Assembly (NCBI GenBank): GCA_964507185.1
Contig: CAZDOY010000009.1
Span: 1 to 64,000 of the forward strand
Length of the DNA stretch: 64,000 nucleotides
DNA from: CAVRTJ01 sp964507185
GTDB lineage: Bacteria; Acidobacteriota; UBA4820; DSQY01
Reading direction: 5' to 3'
Part shown: piece after piece, positions 24,188 to 32,812 of the stretch
How positions within the stretch are numbered: position 1 is the first letter of the stretch
How the letters are laid out: the number at the start of each line of letters is the position of its first letter
Made by a program: the position numbers and the translations under genes
Notes under the pieces: generated by a model
Seen by the model: the letters and a program-made list of their open reading frames with translations, nothing else
Told to the model about the DNA's origin: nothing
Database searches by the model: none

Positions 24188-26296
24188 ATGGCACAGAAGG
24201 GAAACAGGACAAGTTTTTCACTTCGTCAACAGCTCGAGGCGTTGACAATAGCGGCGGATCAGTCCGGCCTGTCGATCGTCGTGGTCGATAAGCGCACCAC
24301 GATCCGTTACGCCAACGAGGCCTTTACACGGAGCGTCGCGCATTCAAAAGACGACGTGCTGGGAAGGCCGCTCGGGGACTTCCTCCGCAACGGTGACGAA
24401 GCGAAGGCCCTCGACCTCAAGGGGCTCCTCAAAAAGAAGAGGAAGAACATCCGCGTGTCCCTGGACCTCCTTCGGGAAGACGGACGCCCCGTCAAGGCCG
24501 ACATGAGCCTCAATCCCCTGGTCGGCAACGCACGGAGCGCGGCATATTTTGTGCTCAGCGGCACGGGCGCCGCCAACGCAGCCCCATCCGAAGATCTTCC
24601 CGGTGGCGGCGAAGCGCGGTATGCCCTTGCAGCCCAATGCGCCAACGACGGGCTCTGGGACTGGGACCTCAGGAACGACAAGGTGTACACCTCTCCGCGT
24701 TGGAAGGCCATGCTGGGGTGCGAAGACGATGAAATCGGCGACAGCCTCGACGAATGGCTGAAGTGGATTCACCCGGAGGACGTCGAGGAATTCAAGGTCA
24801 AGATCTACGCCCACCTCGAAGGGCTGACACCGCACTTCGAGCACGAACACAGGATGCTCCACAAAGCGGGACAACGGCGGTGGATGCTGACGAGGGGGCT
24901 GGCCGTCAGGGACGGAGAGGGAAAGGCCTACCGGATGGCGGGCTCGTTGACCGACATCACCGACCGCAAGAACGCCGAGCAGCAGCTGCTTCACGACGCC
25001 TTTCACGATGCCCTGACGGGCCTGGCAAACCGCGCGCTCTTCCTCGACAGGCTCGGCCAGTCCATGGCCCGCTCCGAAAGGAAGCCCGGTTACCATTTCG
25101 CCGTGCTGTTCCTGGACCTCGACCGATTCAAGGTGATCAACGAGAGCCTGAGCCACACGATCGGCGACCGGCTTCTGGTCGAGCTGGCGGACCGGATCAG
25201 GGGATGCCTCCGTCCTGCCGATACGGCGGCCAGGCTTGGCGGCGACGAATTTGCGATTCTGCTGGAAGAAATAGGGGACATGCAAGATGCCGTGGGCTTT
25301 GCCGAGCGAATCAACAAGGCCGTGCAGGAACCTTTCACATTGGAAGGCGACGAGGTCTTCACGTCAGCCAGTATCGGGATCGCCCTGGGATCTCCCGGCT
25401 ACGAGCGGCCGGAGGATCTTTTGCGGGACGCCGACACGGCCATGTACCGGGCCAAGGCGCTGGGACGGGCCCGCCACGCCATGTTCGACGCCTCCATGCA
25501 CACGCGGGCCGTTGCGCTCCTGCAGCTGGAGACGGATCTCAGAAGGGCCCTCGAGCACAACGATTTCCGCGTCTACTACCAGCCCATCGTGTCGCTCAAG
25601 ACGGGCAAGACGGCGGGCTTCGAGGCCCTCATCCGATGGATCCACCCCAAGCGAGGCATCATCATGCCCATGGAGTTCATCCCGCTGGCCGAGGAAACGG
25701 GCCTCATCATCCCCATCGGGCGCTGGGTCCTCCAGGAGGCGTGTCGCCAGCTCAGGGCCTGGCAAACGCGCCACAGCCGCACGGTGCCCCTGATGATCAG
25801 CGTCAACATCTCGGGCCTGCAGTTTCTCCGGCCCGAACTCATCGCCCAGGTGGACCTCCTGCTGAGGGAAACCGGCCTCGACGGCGCGGACCTGAAGTTG
25901 GAAATCACGGAGAGCGTGATCATGGAAAACGCAGAGTATGCCATGGACATGCTCCGGCAGATGAAGGCCCAGAATATCCGTCTCTGCATCGACGACTTCG
26001 GAACCGGGTACTCCTCCATGAGCTACCTGCGCCGATACCCCATCGACACCGTGAAAATCGACAAGTCCTTTACCACGCGCATCGACACGGACCCGGAGAG
26101 CCTCGAGATCGTCAAGACCGTGGTGACCATGGCGCATAACCTCGGGAAGGATATCATCGCCGAGGGTGTCGAAACCCGGGAACAGCTCGCCCAGATCAAG
26201 GCCCTCAAGTGCGAGTACGCGCAGGGTTTCTTCTTTTCGAAGGCCGTGGACTGCCAGGCCGCCGAGTCCCTGATCTCCTGGCGGTGGTATTGGTAG
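24188..26296 (+). CDS. PAS-PAS-GGDEF-EAL cyclic-di-GMP turnover protein
   Basis: 702 residues, cytoplasmic. Two PAS/PAC domains (about 20-120 and 145-265) are followed by a GGDEF domain with intact ARLGGDEFAIL and an inhibitory RxxD site (RPAD) five residues before it, then an EAL domain with FEALIRW, DDFGTGYSS and EGVET. Both the cyclase and the phosphodiesterase thus look able to work; in such hybrids one usually dominates, which sequence cannot tell. A c-di-GMP-binding YajQ protein is encoded downstream, which makes a signalling pair likely though they are separated by 450 bases of repeats. Confidence 0.95.
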   Translation: MAQKGNRTSFSLRQQLEALTIAADQSGLSIVVVDKRTTIRYANEAFTRSVAHSKDDVLGRPLGDFLRNGDEAKALDLKGLLKKKRKNIRVSLDLLREDGRPVKADMSLNPLVGNARSAAYFVLSGTGAANAAPSEDLPGGGEARYALAAQCANDGLWDWDLRNDKVYTSPRWKAMLGCEDDEIGDSLDEWLKWIHPEDVEEFKVKIYAHLEGLTPHFEHEHRMLHKAGQRRWMLTRGLAVRDGEGKAYRMAGSLTDITDRKNAEQQLLHDAFHDALTGLANRALFLDRLGQSMARSERKPGYHFAVLFLDLDRFKVINESLSHTIGDRLLVELADRIRGCLRPADTAARLGGDEFAILLEEIGDMQDAVGFAERINKAVQEPFTLEGDEVFTSASIGIALGSPGYERPEDLLRDADTAMYRAKALGRARHAMFDASMHTRAVALLQLETDLRRALEHNDFRVYYQPIVSLKTGKTAGFEALIRWIHPKRGIIMPMEFIPLAEETGLIIPIGRWVLQEACRQLRAWQTRHSRTVPLMISVNISGLQFLRPELIAQVDLLLRETGLDGADLKLEITESVIMENAEYAMDMLRQMKAQNIRLCIDDFGTGYSSMSYLRRYPIDTVKIDKSFTTRIDTDPESLEIVKTVVTMAHNLGKDIIAEGVETREQLAQIKALKCEYAQGFFFSKAVDCQAAESLISWRWYW

Positions 26297-26334
26297 GCGC
26301 CGGAGGCGCCGTAATGTGGTTTAGGATTTTACCC

Positions 26335-26369
26335 AAAGCCTGAAGGCAAAGGGCTAAAGACTAAAGACG
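26335..26369 (+). repeat. Five heptads, AAGGGCT family
   Basis: AAAGCCT, GAAGGCA, AAGGGCT, AAAGACT, AAAGACG without any break in phase. The same word family is at 19065-19100 and 33287-33328. Confidence 0.75.
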
Positions 26370-26435
26370 AGAACTTTCATATCTCACCCGGCGCTATTTC
26401 CGACAACTCGCGACAAGTGATGCCTTTTCAGCGAA

Positions 26436-26460
26436 GGTGACCGAGTGATCAAGTGATCAC
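26436..26460 (+). repeat. AGTGATC-family heptads
   Basis: GGTGACC, GAGTGAT, CAAGTGA, TCAC. Related words are at 1211, 28084 and 28242, and in inverted sense near 19157. Confidence 0.65.
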
Positions 26461-26609
26461 GTCGGGGGTAGCCTTTCGAAGGTCCGCCCACGCCGCAACA
26501 ACTTCTCCCTTTTCCCTCTTCCATCCAACCGGCGCAAGCCCCCGCACTGCTCCAATTCGAAAGTCCTTCCCCAGCCGCCGTCCTTTCAGCCTTGCGACTT
26601 CCCCCCTGC

Positions 26610-26705
26610 CCTCCCATCCTCCCTGTTCATTCTTGCCTCGAAGGCAAGCCGCCTGCCGCAGTCCAAACCCAAAATCCCGATTCCCAAATCCCAAATCAAA
26701 TCTCT
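26610..26705 (+). repeat. Composite heptad element, copy B
   Basis: The CCTCCC/CCTGTTCATTCTTGC module ending in TCGAAG (26610-26643), then CCGCCTGCCGCAGTCC, then AAACCCA, AAATCCC, GATTCCC, AAATCCC, AAATCAA (26665-26699) and ATCTCTTT. It has the same order of modules as copy A. Confidence 0.75.
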
Positions 26706-26745
26706 TTCCCGATGCTATACTGTGGTTTTAGTGGAGGTGCGGGAC

Positions 26746-27246
26746 ATGGCCAAGAATGAATCTTTCGACGTCACCACGGGCGTCGACCTCATGGAAGTTG
26801 AAAACGCCGTGAACCAGGCACTCAAGGAAATCGGCCAGCGGTACGATTTCAAGGGTGCGAACGCGACGCTCGAACTGAAAAAAGCCGACCAGCAGGTCCT
26901 CATGGACGCGCCCGACGACATGAAGCTCAACGCCATGTGGGACATCCTGATGGGCAAGCTCCTGAGACGTAAGGTGCCCGTCAAGAACTGCCAGCGCGGC
27001 GGCGTCCAGAAGGCCGGCGGCGACAGGGTCCGTCAGGAGATCAAGCTCGTGTCCGGCTTGGACATCGAAACGTGCAGGACCATCGTCAAGACCCTCAAGG
27101 ACGCCAAGCTCAAGAAGGTCCAGGCGGCCATCGAGAGCGACAAGGTCCGCGTTTCGGCGCCTTCGCGCGACGAACTCCAGAACGCCATTGCTCTCCTGAA
27201 GGACCAGGACTACGGCGTGGAGCTCCAGTTCGGCAACTACCGCTGA
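26746..27246 (+). CDS. yajQ: YajQ family c-di-GMP-binding protein
   Basis: 166 residues, full length for YajQ/DUF520. Characteristic stretches are SFDVTTGVDLMEVENAVNQA, QRYDFKGA near the N-terminus, IKLVSGLDIETCRTIVKTLKD in the middle, and LQFGNYR at the C-terminus. YajQ homologues bind cyclic di-GMP and can act on transcription regulators or on RNA. The ATG at 26746 follows GGAGGTGCGGGAC. It is the next gene after the GGDEF-EAL protein, which fits a c-di-GMP context. Confidence 0.95.
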   Translation: MAKNESFDVTTGVDLMEVENAVNQALKEIGQRYDFKGANATLELKKADQQVLMDAPDDMKLNAMWDILMGKLLRRKVPVKNCQRGGVQKAGGDRVRQEIKLVSGLDIETCRTIVKTLKDAKLKKVQAAIESDKVRVSAPSRDELQNAIALLKDQDYGVELQFGNYR

Positions 27247-27318
27247 TATCCAGATCCGAAGATCGTCCATAGAAACAACTGAGATCTCACACTGAGTCAG
27301 CGAGGCGGTGAGGTGTGT

Positions 27319-27407
27319 GATTTGGGATTTTGGATTTGGGAATTGGGATTTGAAAGCGGCAGACGGTAGACCTTCGATGAAGGAGTGGACAGGGAGGACG
27401 GGAGGAC
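27319..27407 (-). repeat. Composite heptad element, copy C (reverse orientation)
   Basis: Read on the plus strand, GATTTGG, GATTTTG, GATTTGG, GAATTGG, GATTTGA (27319-27353), then GCGGCAGACGGTAG, CTTCGATGAAGG and GACAGGGAGGACGGGAGGAC. Its reverse complement reproduces the module order of copies A and B with more divergence. Confidence 0.65.
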
Positions 27408-27476
27408 GACTAGTTTAATGGTGGACGCTCGGGCCTGCGGCCCTCGGGTCCACCCTACGGTCTACGGGACCGGTCG

Positions 27477-27962
27477 TTAAATGCTCTCCATGTCCTTCAG
27501 GATGTTTTCCCGCAGGGCCTTGACCTTAGGGATCTCGTACAACGGCGCGTAGAACTTCTCGATCCGTTGGATGCAGGTGTAACTTTTCTTGAGCTGGTGC
27601 TTGCTGCCTTTCCTTTTCCAGATTCCGTAGGCCTTTTCGGCCCATTCGTAGTTCGCTATGGCATCCCTTGTATAGCGCCCTACGCTCGTAAAGCCTCTCA
27701 ATGGAGGTATTTGTCGCAGAAGTGTAATAAGAATGGCAAAGACCACAAAGCAAAGGACCAGCCAACCAGCCATATTATAGATGGGCCAGAGGAAATGCGG
27801 TTCTTGCTCGCGCGGTGCCATGATGTGGAGCATGGCGTATCCCACGAACATCATGAAGACATAAGCCACCAACAATAGGGCGCCTATCGGCTTCGCTTTT
27901 CTTTCAACCTTACGAAAGTTCTCCAGGTCTTCATCCGTTTCGAGCCGAACCGTGTTTTTCAT
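27477..27962 (-). CDS. Hypothetical two-helix membrane protein
   Basis: 161 residues. An acidic N-terminus (LETDEDLENFRKVERKAKP) precedes two membrane helices (about 26-47 and 63-84), and a basic cytoplasmic tail of some 75 residues has several Tyr and Lys (YTRDAIANYEWAEKAYGIWKRKG). No family is recognised. The sequence is AT-richer than its neighbours and lies between repeat-rich spacers, so it may be a late acquisition. The ATG at 27962 has GAGGAT upstream; an earlier in-frame start is less likely. Confidence 0.6.
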   Translation of the reverse strand: MKNTVRLETDEDLENFRKVERKAKPIGALLLVAYVFMMFVGYAMLHIMAPREQEPHFLWPIYNMAGWLVLCFVVFAILITLLRQIPPLRGFTSVGRYTRDAIANYEWAEKAYGIWKRKGSKHQLKKSYTCIQRIEKFYAPLYEIPKVKALRENILKDMESI

Positions 27963-28083
27963 GGGCGATCCTCGTCGGGTTGCGGTCAGCCAGCCTACGC
28001 CATGGGACATTCCAAGTTACCAATATAGTCCCTCCCGCCCGCCTCCGCCTCCAACCGGAGTTGGAGAGGCTCACGTCGCGCGC

Positions 28084-28111
28084 GGTGATCGAGTGACCAA
28101 GTGAATAGTGA
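28084..28111 (+). repeat. AGTGATC-family heptads
   Basis: GGTGATC, GAGTGAC, CAAGTGA, ATAGTGA in unbroken seven-base phase, then TCGAG. The string GTGATCGAGTGAATAGTG near intI (1212-1229) is closely similar. Confidence 0.75.
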
Positions 28112-28130
28112 TCGAGTCGCGGCGGCCGGT

Positions 28131-28158
28131 CGGCAGTCGGCAGTCCGCAGTCGGCGGG
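28131..28158 (+). repeat. CGGCAGT heptads
   Basis: CGGCAGT, CGGCAGT, CCGCAGT, CGGCGGG, four units in tandem. This word is different from the other families but has the same period. Confidence 0.8.
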
Positions 28159-28263
28159 CGAAGAACCCCCCGGGTGCAGAAGAGAGAAAGATTGCTTCGC
28201 AGAGGCCGTCCGACGGAGCCTTCGCAATGACTGCAATCACGAGTGATCCAGTGACCGAGCAAC

Positions 28264-28660
28264 GTGCAGCCCTTTGAAGGCTCTCTGATCGCTGCGCTGC
28301 CCTTTCACCGGCGCGCATGCAGGTGGCTTTCGATGCCCATGGCATCGAAAGTTGCGTTCCGACGCGAGTGGGCCAGTCCGCGCGAAGGACAAGGCGGCCG
28401 CACCGCAGTCGTACTTCTGTACGTCGAGGATGCGGCCGCCGCAGGCCGACAAAGCGGATGGTCCGCTCCCGTCGGCGCTTTCTTTATGGTGGTGGGTGGG
28501 GCAATCGATGATTTTGCACAAGGCCGAGGCGCGCGAAGCGCCGATCGGCCATGACCGGGGCAGGCGGGAAGCGTCTTCAGAGTCCAGCCACCAGCGTGCT
28601 TCACGACCTGCCACGGCGTGGCCGATCGCAAGATGCCGAAGGCATCGCCGCGGCCGTTCT
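28264..28660. other. Hairpin-dense non-coding element
   Basis: At least five perfect inverted repeats in under 400 bases: CTTTCGATGCC-cat-GGCATCGAAAG (28327-28351); GGCGGCCGCA...TGCGGCCGCC (28393-28440) enclosing CGTAC-ttct-GTACG (28410-28423); GCCGAC-AGCGGA...TCCGCT-GTCGGC nested (28445-28476) followed by a T-rich tail; GGCGC-gcgaa-GCGCC (28533-28547); GATGCC-gaa-GGCATC (28632-28646). Open frames here look like by-products of composition. It could be a structured RNA or a mobile or dispersed repeat; one copy is visible in this window. Confidence 0.55.
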
Positions 28661-28666
28661 CCTTCA

Positions 28667-31060
28667 TCAATCAAGCCTGAACCGCCGCGACTGGCCCTGT
28701 TTGAAGACGTACACGCGTTTGCGCACGCCGATCCGGGCGGAGCGGTACCAGCCCTTGTCCAGCGACACCGTCAGCGTGTGCCGCGTGGCCTTCAGCGTGA
28801 TCCAGTGCCCCCTGTAGCGCACGCGAAGCCTTATGCCGCTGATCTCGCGCGGCAGGCACGGGTGCAGCCAGAGCACCTCGTCGCGCATCTCGATGCCCAT
28901 GTAGCACCGCTGGACGATGTCCGTGGTGCCCGCCATGGCGCCCAGGTGGATGCCCTCGGGCGTGGTCCCGCCCTGGATGTCCGCCAGGTCGCTGGTGAGC
29001 GCGCTTTTGAAAAAGCGCCAGGAGTCCTCGCGGTCCGACCGCGCCAGGACCCACGCGTGCACCACCCGGCTGAGCGTGGACCCGTGGGAGGTCCTCTCGC
29101 TGTAGTACCTGACGTTTTTCGGGATGAGGTCCGGCAGGAAGGCGTAGCCCATGCGCTCGAAGAGCCCCTTCAGTTCCTCCGCAGAAAAGAGGTAGAAGAG
29201 CATGAGCACGTCGGCCTGCTTGCCCACCTTGTAGCGGTCCGTGGAGTCGCCCTCGGCCTCCAGGATGCGGTCCAGCCGCTGGATGACGCCGTATTTCTTC
29301 CGGTAGGTCCGCCAGTCGAACTCCTCGAGCTTTTCGTAGCCCTCGAACTGGCTGACGATGCCGTCGCCGTGGAAGGGCACGAACATGCGCCGGCTCACGT
29401 CGTCCCATCGTTCCAGTTCCTCCTTCGGAAGGTCCATGTCCTCCAGCAGTTCGCGCCGCCGGTCCGGCGGGAGTATGTCGAGCATCCTGAGCGCGCAGCA
29501 GAGGACCCACACGGTCATGACGTTCGTGTAGGCGTTGTTGTCGAGGCCGGGGCTCTTCGACCACGGGTAGGCCGTGTGGTACTCGTCGGGTCCGACAACG
29601 CCACGGATCACGTAGCGTTCGCGCGTTTTGTCGAACGTCGAGAGGCTCGCCCAGAAGCGGGCGATCTCCAGGATCATGACGGCCCCGCGGAACGAGAGGA
29701 ACTCCCAGTTTTCCGTGGCCTCATAGTACTGCCACACGTTGTAGGCGATGGCCGCGTTGACGTGGCGCTGGAAGTGTGTGTTGTCGGGGATCCACCGGCC
29801 CGACTCGGGGTTGAGGTGCAGGACCTGGCTCTCCTCGCGGCCGTCGCTGCTGCTCTGCCAGGGGAACAGGGCGCCCTTGAGCCCCGCCTTACGCGCGGCG
29901 AAGCGGGCCTCGTCGAGGCGCCGGTTGCGGTACATGAGCAGGGCCCGCGTGATCTTGGGGATCCTGAGGTTCAGGAAGGGGAAGATGTACAGCTCGTCCC
30001 AGAAGATGTGGCCGCGGTAGGCCTCGCCGTGGAGTCCCCTGGCGGGCACGCCCGCGTCCAGGTCCGTGGTGTTCGTGGAGATGGTCTGGAGGATGTGGAA
30101 GATGTTCAGCCGCAGGGCGAGCTGGGCGTTCCCGTTGCCGTCCAGGCTCATGTCACACCGGTGCCACAGGCGCTTCCAGGCCCGCGCGTGCGCCCTTTCA
30201 AGGGTCTTGAAATCCTCCGCGCGGGCGGCGGCCTTGGCCGCGGCGTCCAGCGGCTCGCTGATGGCGTGGTCGCGGGAGGTGTAAAGGGCCACGACCTTTT
30301 CGACGCGCAGCGGCCGGCCCTTGGCGCACGCCGCCTCCAGGATCTCGCTCACGAAGGCGCCGCGACGGACCGTCTTCCTGGGGACGTCGAGGCGGCGGCC
30401 TCCCCCGAAAGCCCGGGTGCGGGCGGCCTGGGCCATGACGATCCGGGACTGGACGGTCTCGACCTTCAGATAGACGGTCTCGCCGTCCAGCCGTCCCCCG
30501 CCGAGGTAGTTCAGGTGGCGGTTAGCCAGGTCGGCGTAGCGCCTGACGCCGGCGTTCGCCACCGTCCCGTCGAGCGCTGCGCGCACTTCCACGGGTCCCG
30601 ACCAGTTCTCGGGCGTCAGCGTCCACTCGATAGCGGCGATGTGAGGCCGGCCCATGTGGACGATGCGCCGGCTCAAGAGGCGGCTGACCCGGCCGTCCCT
30701 TTCCCGGAACCGTACGCGGCGATGCAGGATGCCACGTTTGATGTCCAGCGCCTGAAGGTATTCGAGTATCTCGCAGGCCTCCAGGCGGAACCAGGAGCCG
30801 CCCGGACGGCGAAAAGTCAGGCAGAGCCAGTTGGGCCAGTTGACGAGGTCCTCGTTTTCGATGACCCGCCCCTTCACGCGGCTCTTCAGGCGGTCGTAGC
30901 CTCCGGCCAGGTAGGTGCCGGGGTAGTGCGGGCCGCCGGCCCGCGCCTCCTCGCCCGCGCCGCGGGTGGCGAAGCAACCGTTGCCCAGGGTGCACAGGGC
31001 CTCGCGCAGGGGCTGCGCCTCCGGGTCCCATCCCTCGTAGAGGAGATGCCACGCATTCAC
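28667..31060 (-). CDS. Glycoside hydrolase family 65 (trehalose/kojibiose phosphorylase-like)
   Basis: 797 residues, full length. The N-terminal beta-sandwich, the (alpha/alpha)6 barrel with GHIFWDELYIFPFL and the catalytic acid Glu in VVGPDEYHTAY, the phosphate-binding HGSTLS stretch and a C-terminal jelly roll are all recognisable. Family members split trehalose, maltose, kojibiose or nigerose, mostly with inorganic phosphate to give beta-glucose 1-phosphate. The ATG overlaps the stop of the HAD-OtsB fusion (31057-31060), which supplies the beta-phosphoglucomutase step and a trehalose-phosphate phosphatase. Trehalose or a related disaccharide is therefore the likely substrate (inference). 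Confidence 0.9.
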   Translation of the reverse strand: MNAWHLLYEGWDPEAQPLREALCTLGNGCFATRGAGEEARAGGPHYPGTYLAGGYDRLKSRVKGRVIENEDLVNWPNWLCLTFRRPGGSWFRLEACEILEYLQALDIKRGILHRRVRFRERDGRVSRLLSRRIVHMGRPHIAAIEWTLTPENWSGPVEVRAALDGTVANAGVRRYADLANRHLNYLGGGRLDGETVYLKVETVQSRIVMAQAARTRAFGGGRRLDVPRKTVRRGAFVSEILEAACAKGRPLRVEKVVALYTSRDHAISEPLDAAAKAAARAEDFKTLERAHARAWKRLWHRCDMSLDGNGNAQLALRLNIFHILQTISTNTTDLDAGVPARGLHGEAYRGHIFWDELYIFPFLNLRIPKITRALLMYRNRRLDEARFAARKAGLKGALFPWQSSSDGREESQVLHLNPESGRWIPDNTHFQRHVNAAIAYNVWQYYEATENWEFLSFRGAVMILEIARFWASLSTFDKTRERYVIRGVVGPDEYHTAYPWSKSPGLDNNAYTNVMTVWVLCCALRMLDILPPDRRRELLEDMDLPKEELERWDDVSRRMFVPFHGDGIVSQFEGYEKLEEFDWRTYRKKYGVIQRLDRILEAEGDSTDRYKVGKQADVLMLFYLFSAEELKGLFERMGYAFLPDLIPKNVRYYSERTSHGSTLSRVVHAWVLARSDREDSWRFFKSALTSDLADIQGGTTPEGIHLGAMAGTTDIVQRCYMGIEMRDEVLWLHPCLPREISGIRLRVRYRGHWITLKATRHTLTVSLDKGWYRSARIGVRKRVYVFKQGQSRRFRLD

Positions 31061-32658
31061 CGGGTCCCCTCCCCGACAAGACCTGTAAGGGCGTCGAGGA
31101 AGCGCTCCACGTCGTCCGTGTCGCGCAGGCTGTAGGCGGCGTTGGTTGCGCGGGGCGGCATTCCGACCACTATGCCGATGCCCCCAACGGCCAGCTCCCG
31201 GAAGGCGTCTTCGTCCGTTAGGTCGTCCCCGGCATAGAACGGCAGAACGTCCGGTCCGTCGAGGCCGAGCGCGCCCAGCAGCCAGCGCACCGCCGCGCCC
31301 TTGTCCCAGTCGAGGTCCGGCTGAAGCTCATAGACTTTCTTGCCGCCTTTCCTGCGCAGGCCTTCGTGGCCGCGCAGTGCGGCGTCCACGGCCGCCTCCA
31401 CGCCGGCCATTTCCGTCGGCGCAACGTTCCGGTAGTGCACCGCAACGCTGAAGCGCTTGCGTTCCACAAGGGCGCCACGGATGCGCGACAAGGCATCGTC
31501 AAGCCGGCGCTGCACCTCATCCAGAAGGGGCAGAAGGGCTTTCGCCTCCTCCAGTTCCTTCTTGAGGCCTCCCGGCCCCGCGATGTCGTAGCCGTGGCTT
31601 CCGGCGAAGACGATTCCGTCGAGACCCACGAGCTTCTCCACGTCGACACGGTCACGCCCACTCACCACCGCCACCGTGCACATTGCCGCCAGTTCTTTCA
31701 GCGTCCGGCGCATGGACTCGGACAGGACGGCCAGTTCCGGCCGGCTGACGATGGGTGTGAGGGTCCCGTCATAATCCAGAAACACGACCGCCCTCCGCCC
31801 CCTCAACCGGCCGGCAATCTCCTCCATACCTTCCAGCGCGGAGGGGAGGTCGATGGCGGGAACGGCTTTGTGAGCCCCGGAGGCAGGGACGAACCGGATC
31901 ATCCTGAGCGTCGAAACGACCACGTCGGCTCCGTTCCTTCTGAGCGCCTCCGCGTGCCCCGTCCTGTCGACGCCTACGACCAGGCCGAAGCCGCCTCGCC
32001 GGCCGGCCCGGACGCCCGCTTCCGCGTCCTCGAAGATCACCGCCCGTTCGGGCGGGACGCCGAGCTTGCGGGCGGCCTCCAGGAAAATGTCGGGCGCGGG
32101 TTTTCCGGCCAGCCCCAGGCGGCCGGCCGCCACGCCGTCCACGCGAACGTCGAAGAGGCTGTCAAGACCGGCCGCCGCCAACACCTCGTCGCAGTTGCGG
32201 CTGGAGGAGACTATGGCCGCCTTTAACCCAAGAGCTTTCCATCCTCTGACCTGGTCAACGGCATCGTCGTAGATCCCGGGGCCCTCGGCCCTCAGCAGAT
32301 CGAGGTACAGGCTGTTCTTGCGAAGTCCGATGCCCCGTATGGTATCCGGCTTGGGCGAATCGGGATCCCCTTCCACAAGAGAGACGCGCATCGAGGAGAG
32401 GAAACTCCGTATGCCGTCCATGCGGGGCTTTCCGTCGACGTAGGCCGCGTAGTCCTCCACCTCGTCGAAGCGCTGGAACGGTGGCATGCCCGCCGCCGTC
32501 CGCCGGTCCAGGTATTCATCGAAGGCCTTCTTCCAGGCGCGTGCGTGCAACCTTGCGGTGCGCGTCACCACCCCGTCCAGGTCGAGCACCACGGCGTCGA
32601 AGTCGTCCCGATTCAAGGTGGATGAGCTGTCCCGGTTCAACCTTACGTCTCCGTTCAT
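31057..32658 (-). CDS. Fused beta-phosphoglucomutase-like HAD and trehalose-6-phosphate phosphatase (OtsB)
   Basis: 533 residues in two HAD units. The N-terminal unit (about 20-245) has VLDLDGVVTRT, a cap of the beta-phosphoglucomutase type, SSSRNC and FEDAEAGVRAG. The C-terminal unit (about 265-520) has VFLDYDGTLTPIV, VVSGRDR, SHGYDI and YAGDDLTDEDAF, typical of OtsB. Coupled translation with the GH65 gene gives a logical set: hydrolysis of trehalose 6-phosphate, phosphorolysis of trehalose, and conversion of beta-glucose 1-phosphate to glucose 6-phosphate. Such fusions occur in other proteobacteria. The trehalose-phosphate synthase gene is not in the window. Confidence 0.9.
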   Translation of the reverse strand: MNGDVRLNRDSSSTLNRDDFDAVVLDLDGVVTRTARLHARAWKKAFDEYLDRRTAAGMPPFQRFDEVEDYAAYVDGKPRMDGIRSFLSSMRVSLVEGDPDSPKPDTIRGIGLRKNSLYLDLLRAEGPGIYDDAVDQVRGWKALGLKAAIVSSSRNCDEVLAAAGLDSLFDVRVDGVAAGRLGLAGKPAPDIFLEAARKLGVPPERAVIFEDAEAGVRAGRRGGFGLVVGVDRTGHAEALRRNGADVVVSTLRMIRFVPASGAHKAVPAIDLPSALEGMEEIAGRLRGRRAVVFLDYDGTLTPIVSRPELAVLSESMRRTLKELAAMCTVAVVSGRDRVDVEKLVGLDGIVFAGSHGYDIAGPGGLKKELEEAKALLPLLDEVQRRLDDALSRIRGALVERKRFSVAVHYRNVAPTEMAGVEAAVDAALRGHEGLRRKGGKKVYELQPDLDWDKGAAVRWLLGALGLDGPDVLPFYAGDDLTDEDAFRELAVGGIGIVVGMPPRATNAAYSLRDTDDVERFLDALTGLVGEGTR

Positions 32659-32812
32659 CAGGGCTACGCCCGTGGATTCCCGCCCTGGAGGGACGGTGGC
32701 CGGACCGGCCGCCGCCCGCGGCGGGTAACACCCAGATCAAACGCTCTTTCATTAAAAGGTATGACTTGGGGCCGGGAGATGCAAAGGTCGTCGATGTCGT
32801 CGAGCCGTAGGG

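Larger units (their letters stand above)
26297..26745. other. Repeat-filled intergenic region before yajQ
   Basis: No gene is supported. The region holds AAGGGCT-type heptads (26335-26369), AGTGATC-type heptads (26436-26460) and composite copy B (26610-26705). A TATACT at 26716-26721, 30 bases before the yajQ ATG, is a probable -10 box without a clear -35 partner. Confidence 0.6.
27963..28263. other. Repeat-rich spacer upstream of the hairpin element
   Basis: Contains AGTGATC heptads (28084-28111 and 28242-28260) and CGGCAGT heptads (28131-28158). An inverted repeat CCTCC...GGAGG lies around 28043-28070. No gene is visible. Confidence 0.5.

Noticed and set aside
18991..28263. CRISPR array
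   Set aside because: The short repeats have no spacer-repeat organisation: units are seven bases, contiguous and degenerate, and no cas gene is present.
28352..31135. 927-residue open frame on the plus strand
   Set aside because: It is the antisense of the GH65 gene and adjoining sequence; the composition is typical of a GC-rich shadow frame and no protein family is recognisable, while the minus strand encodes complete GH65 motifs.
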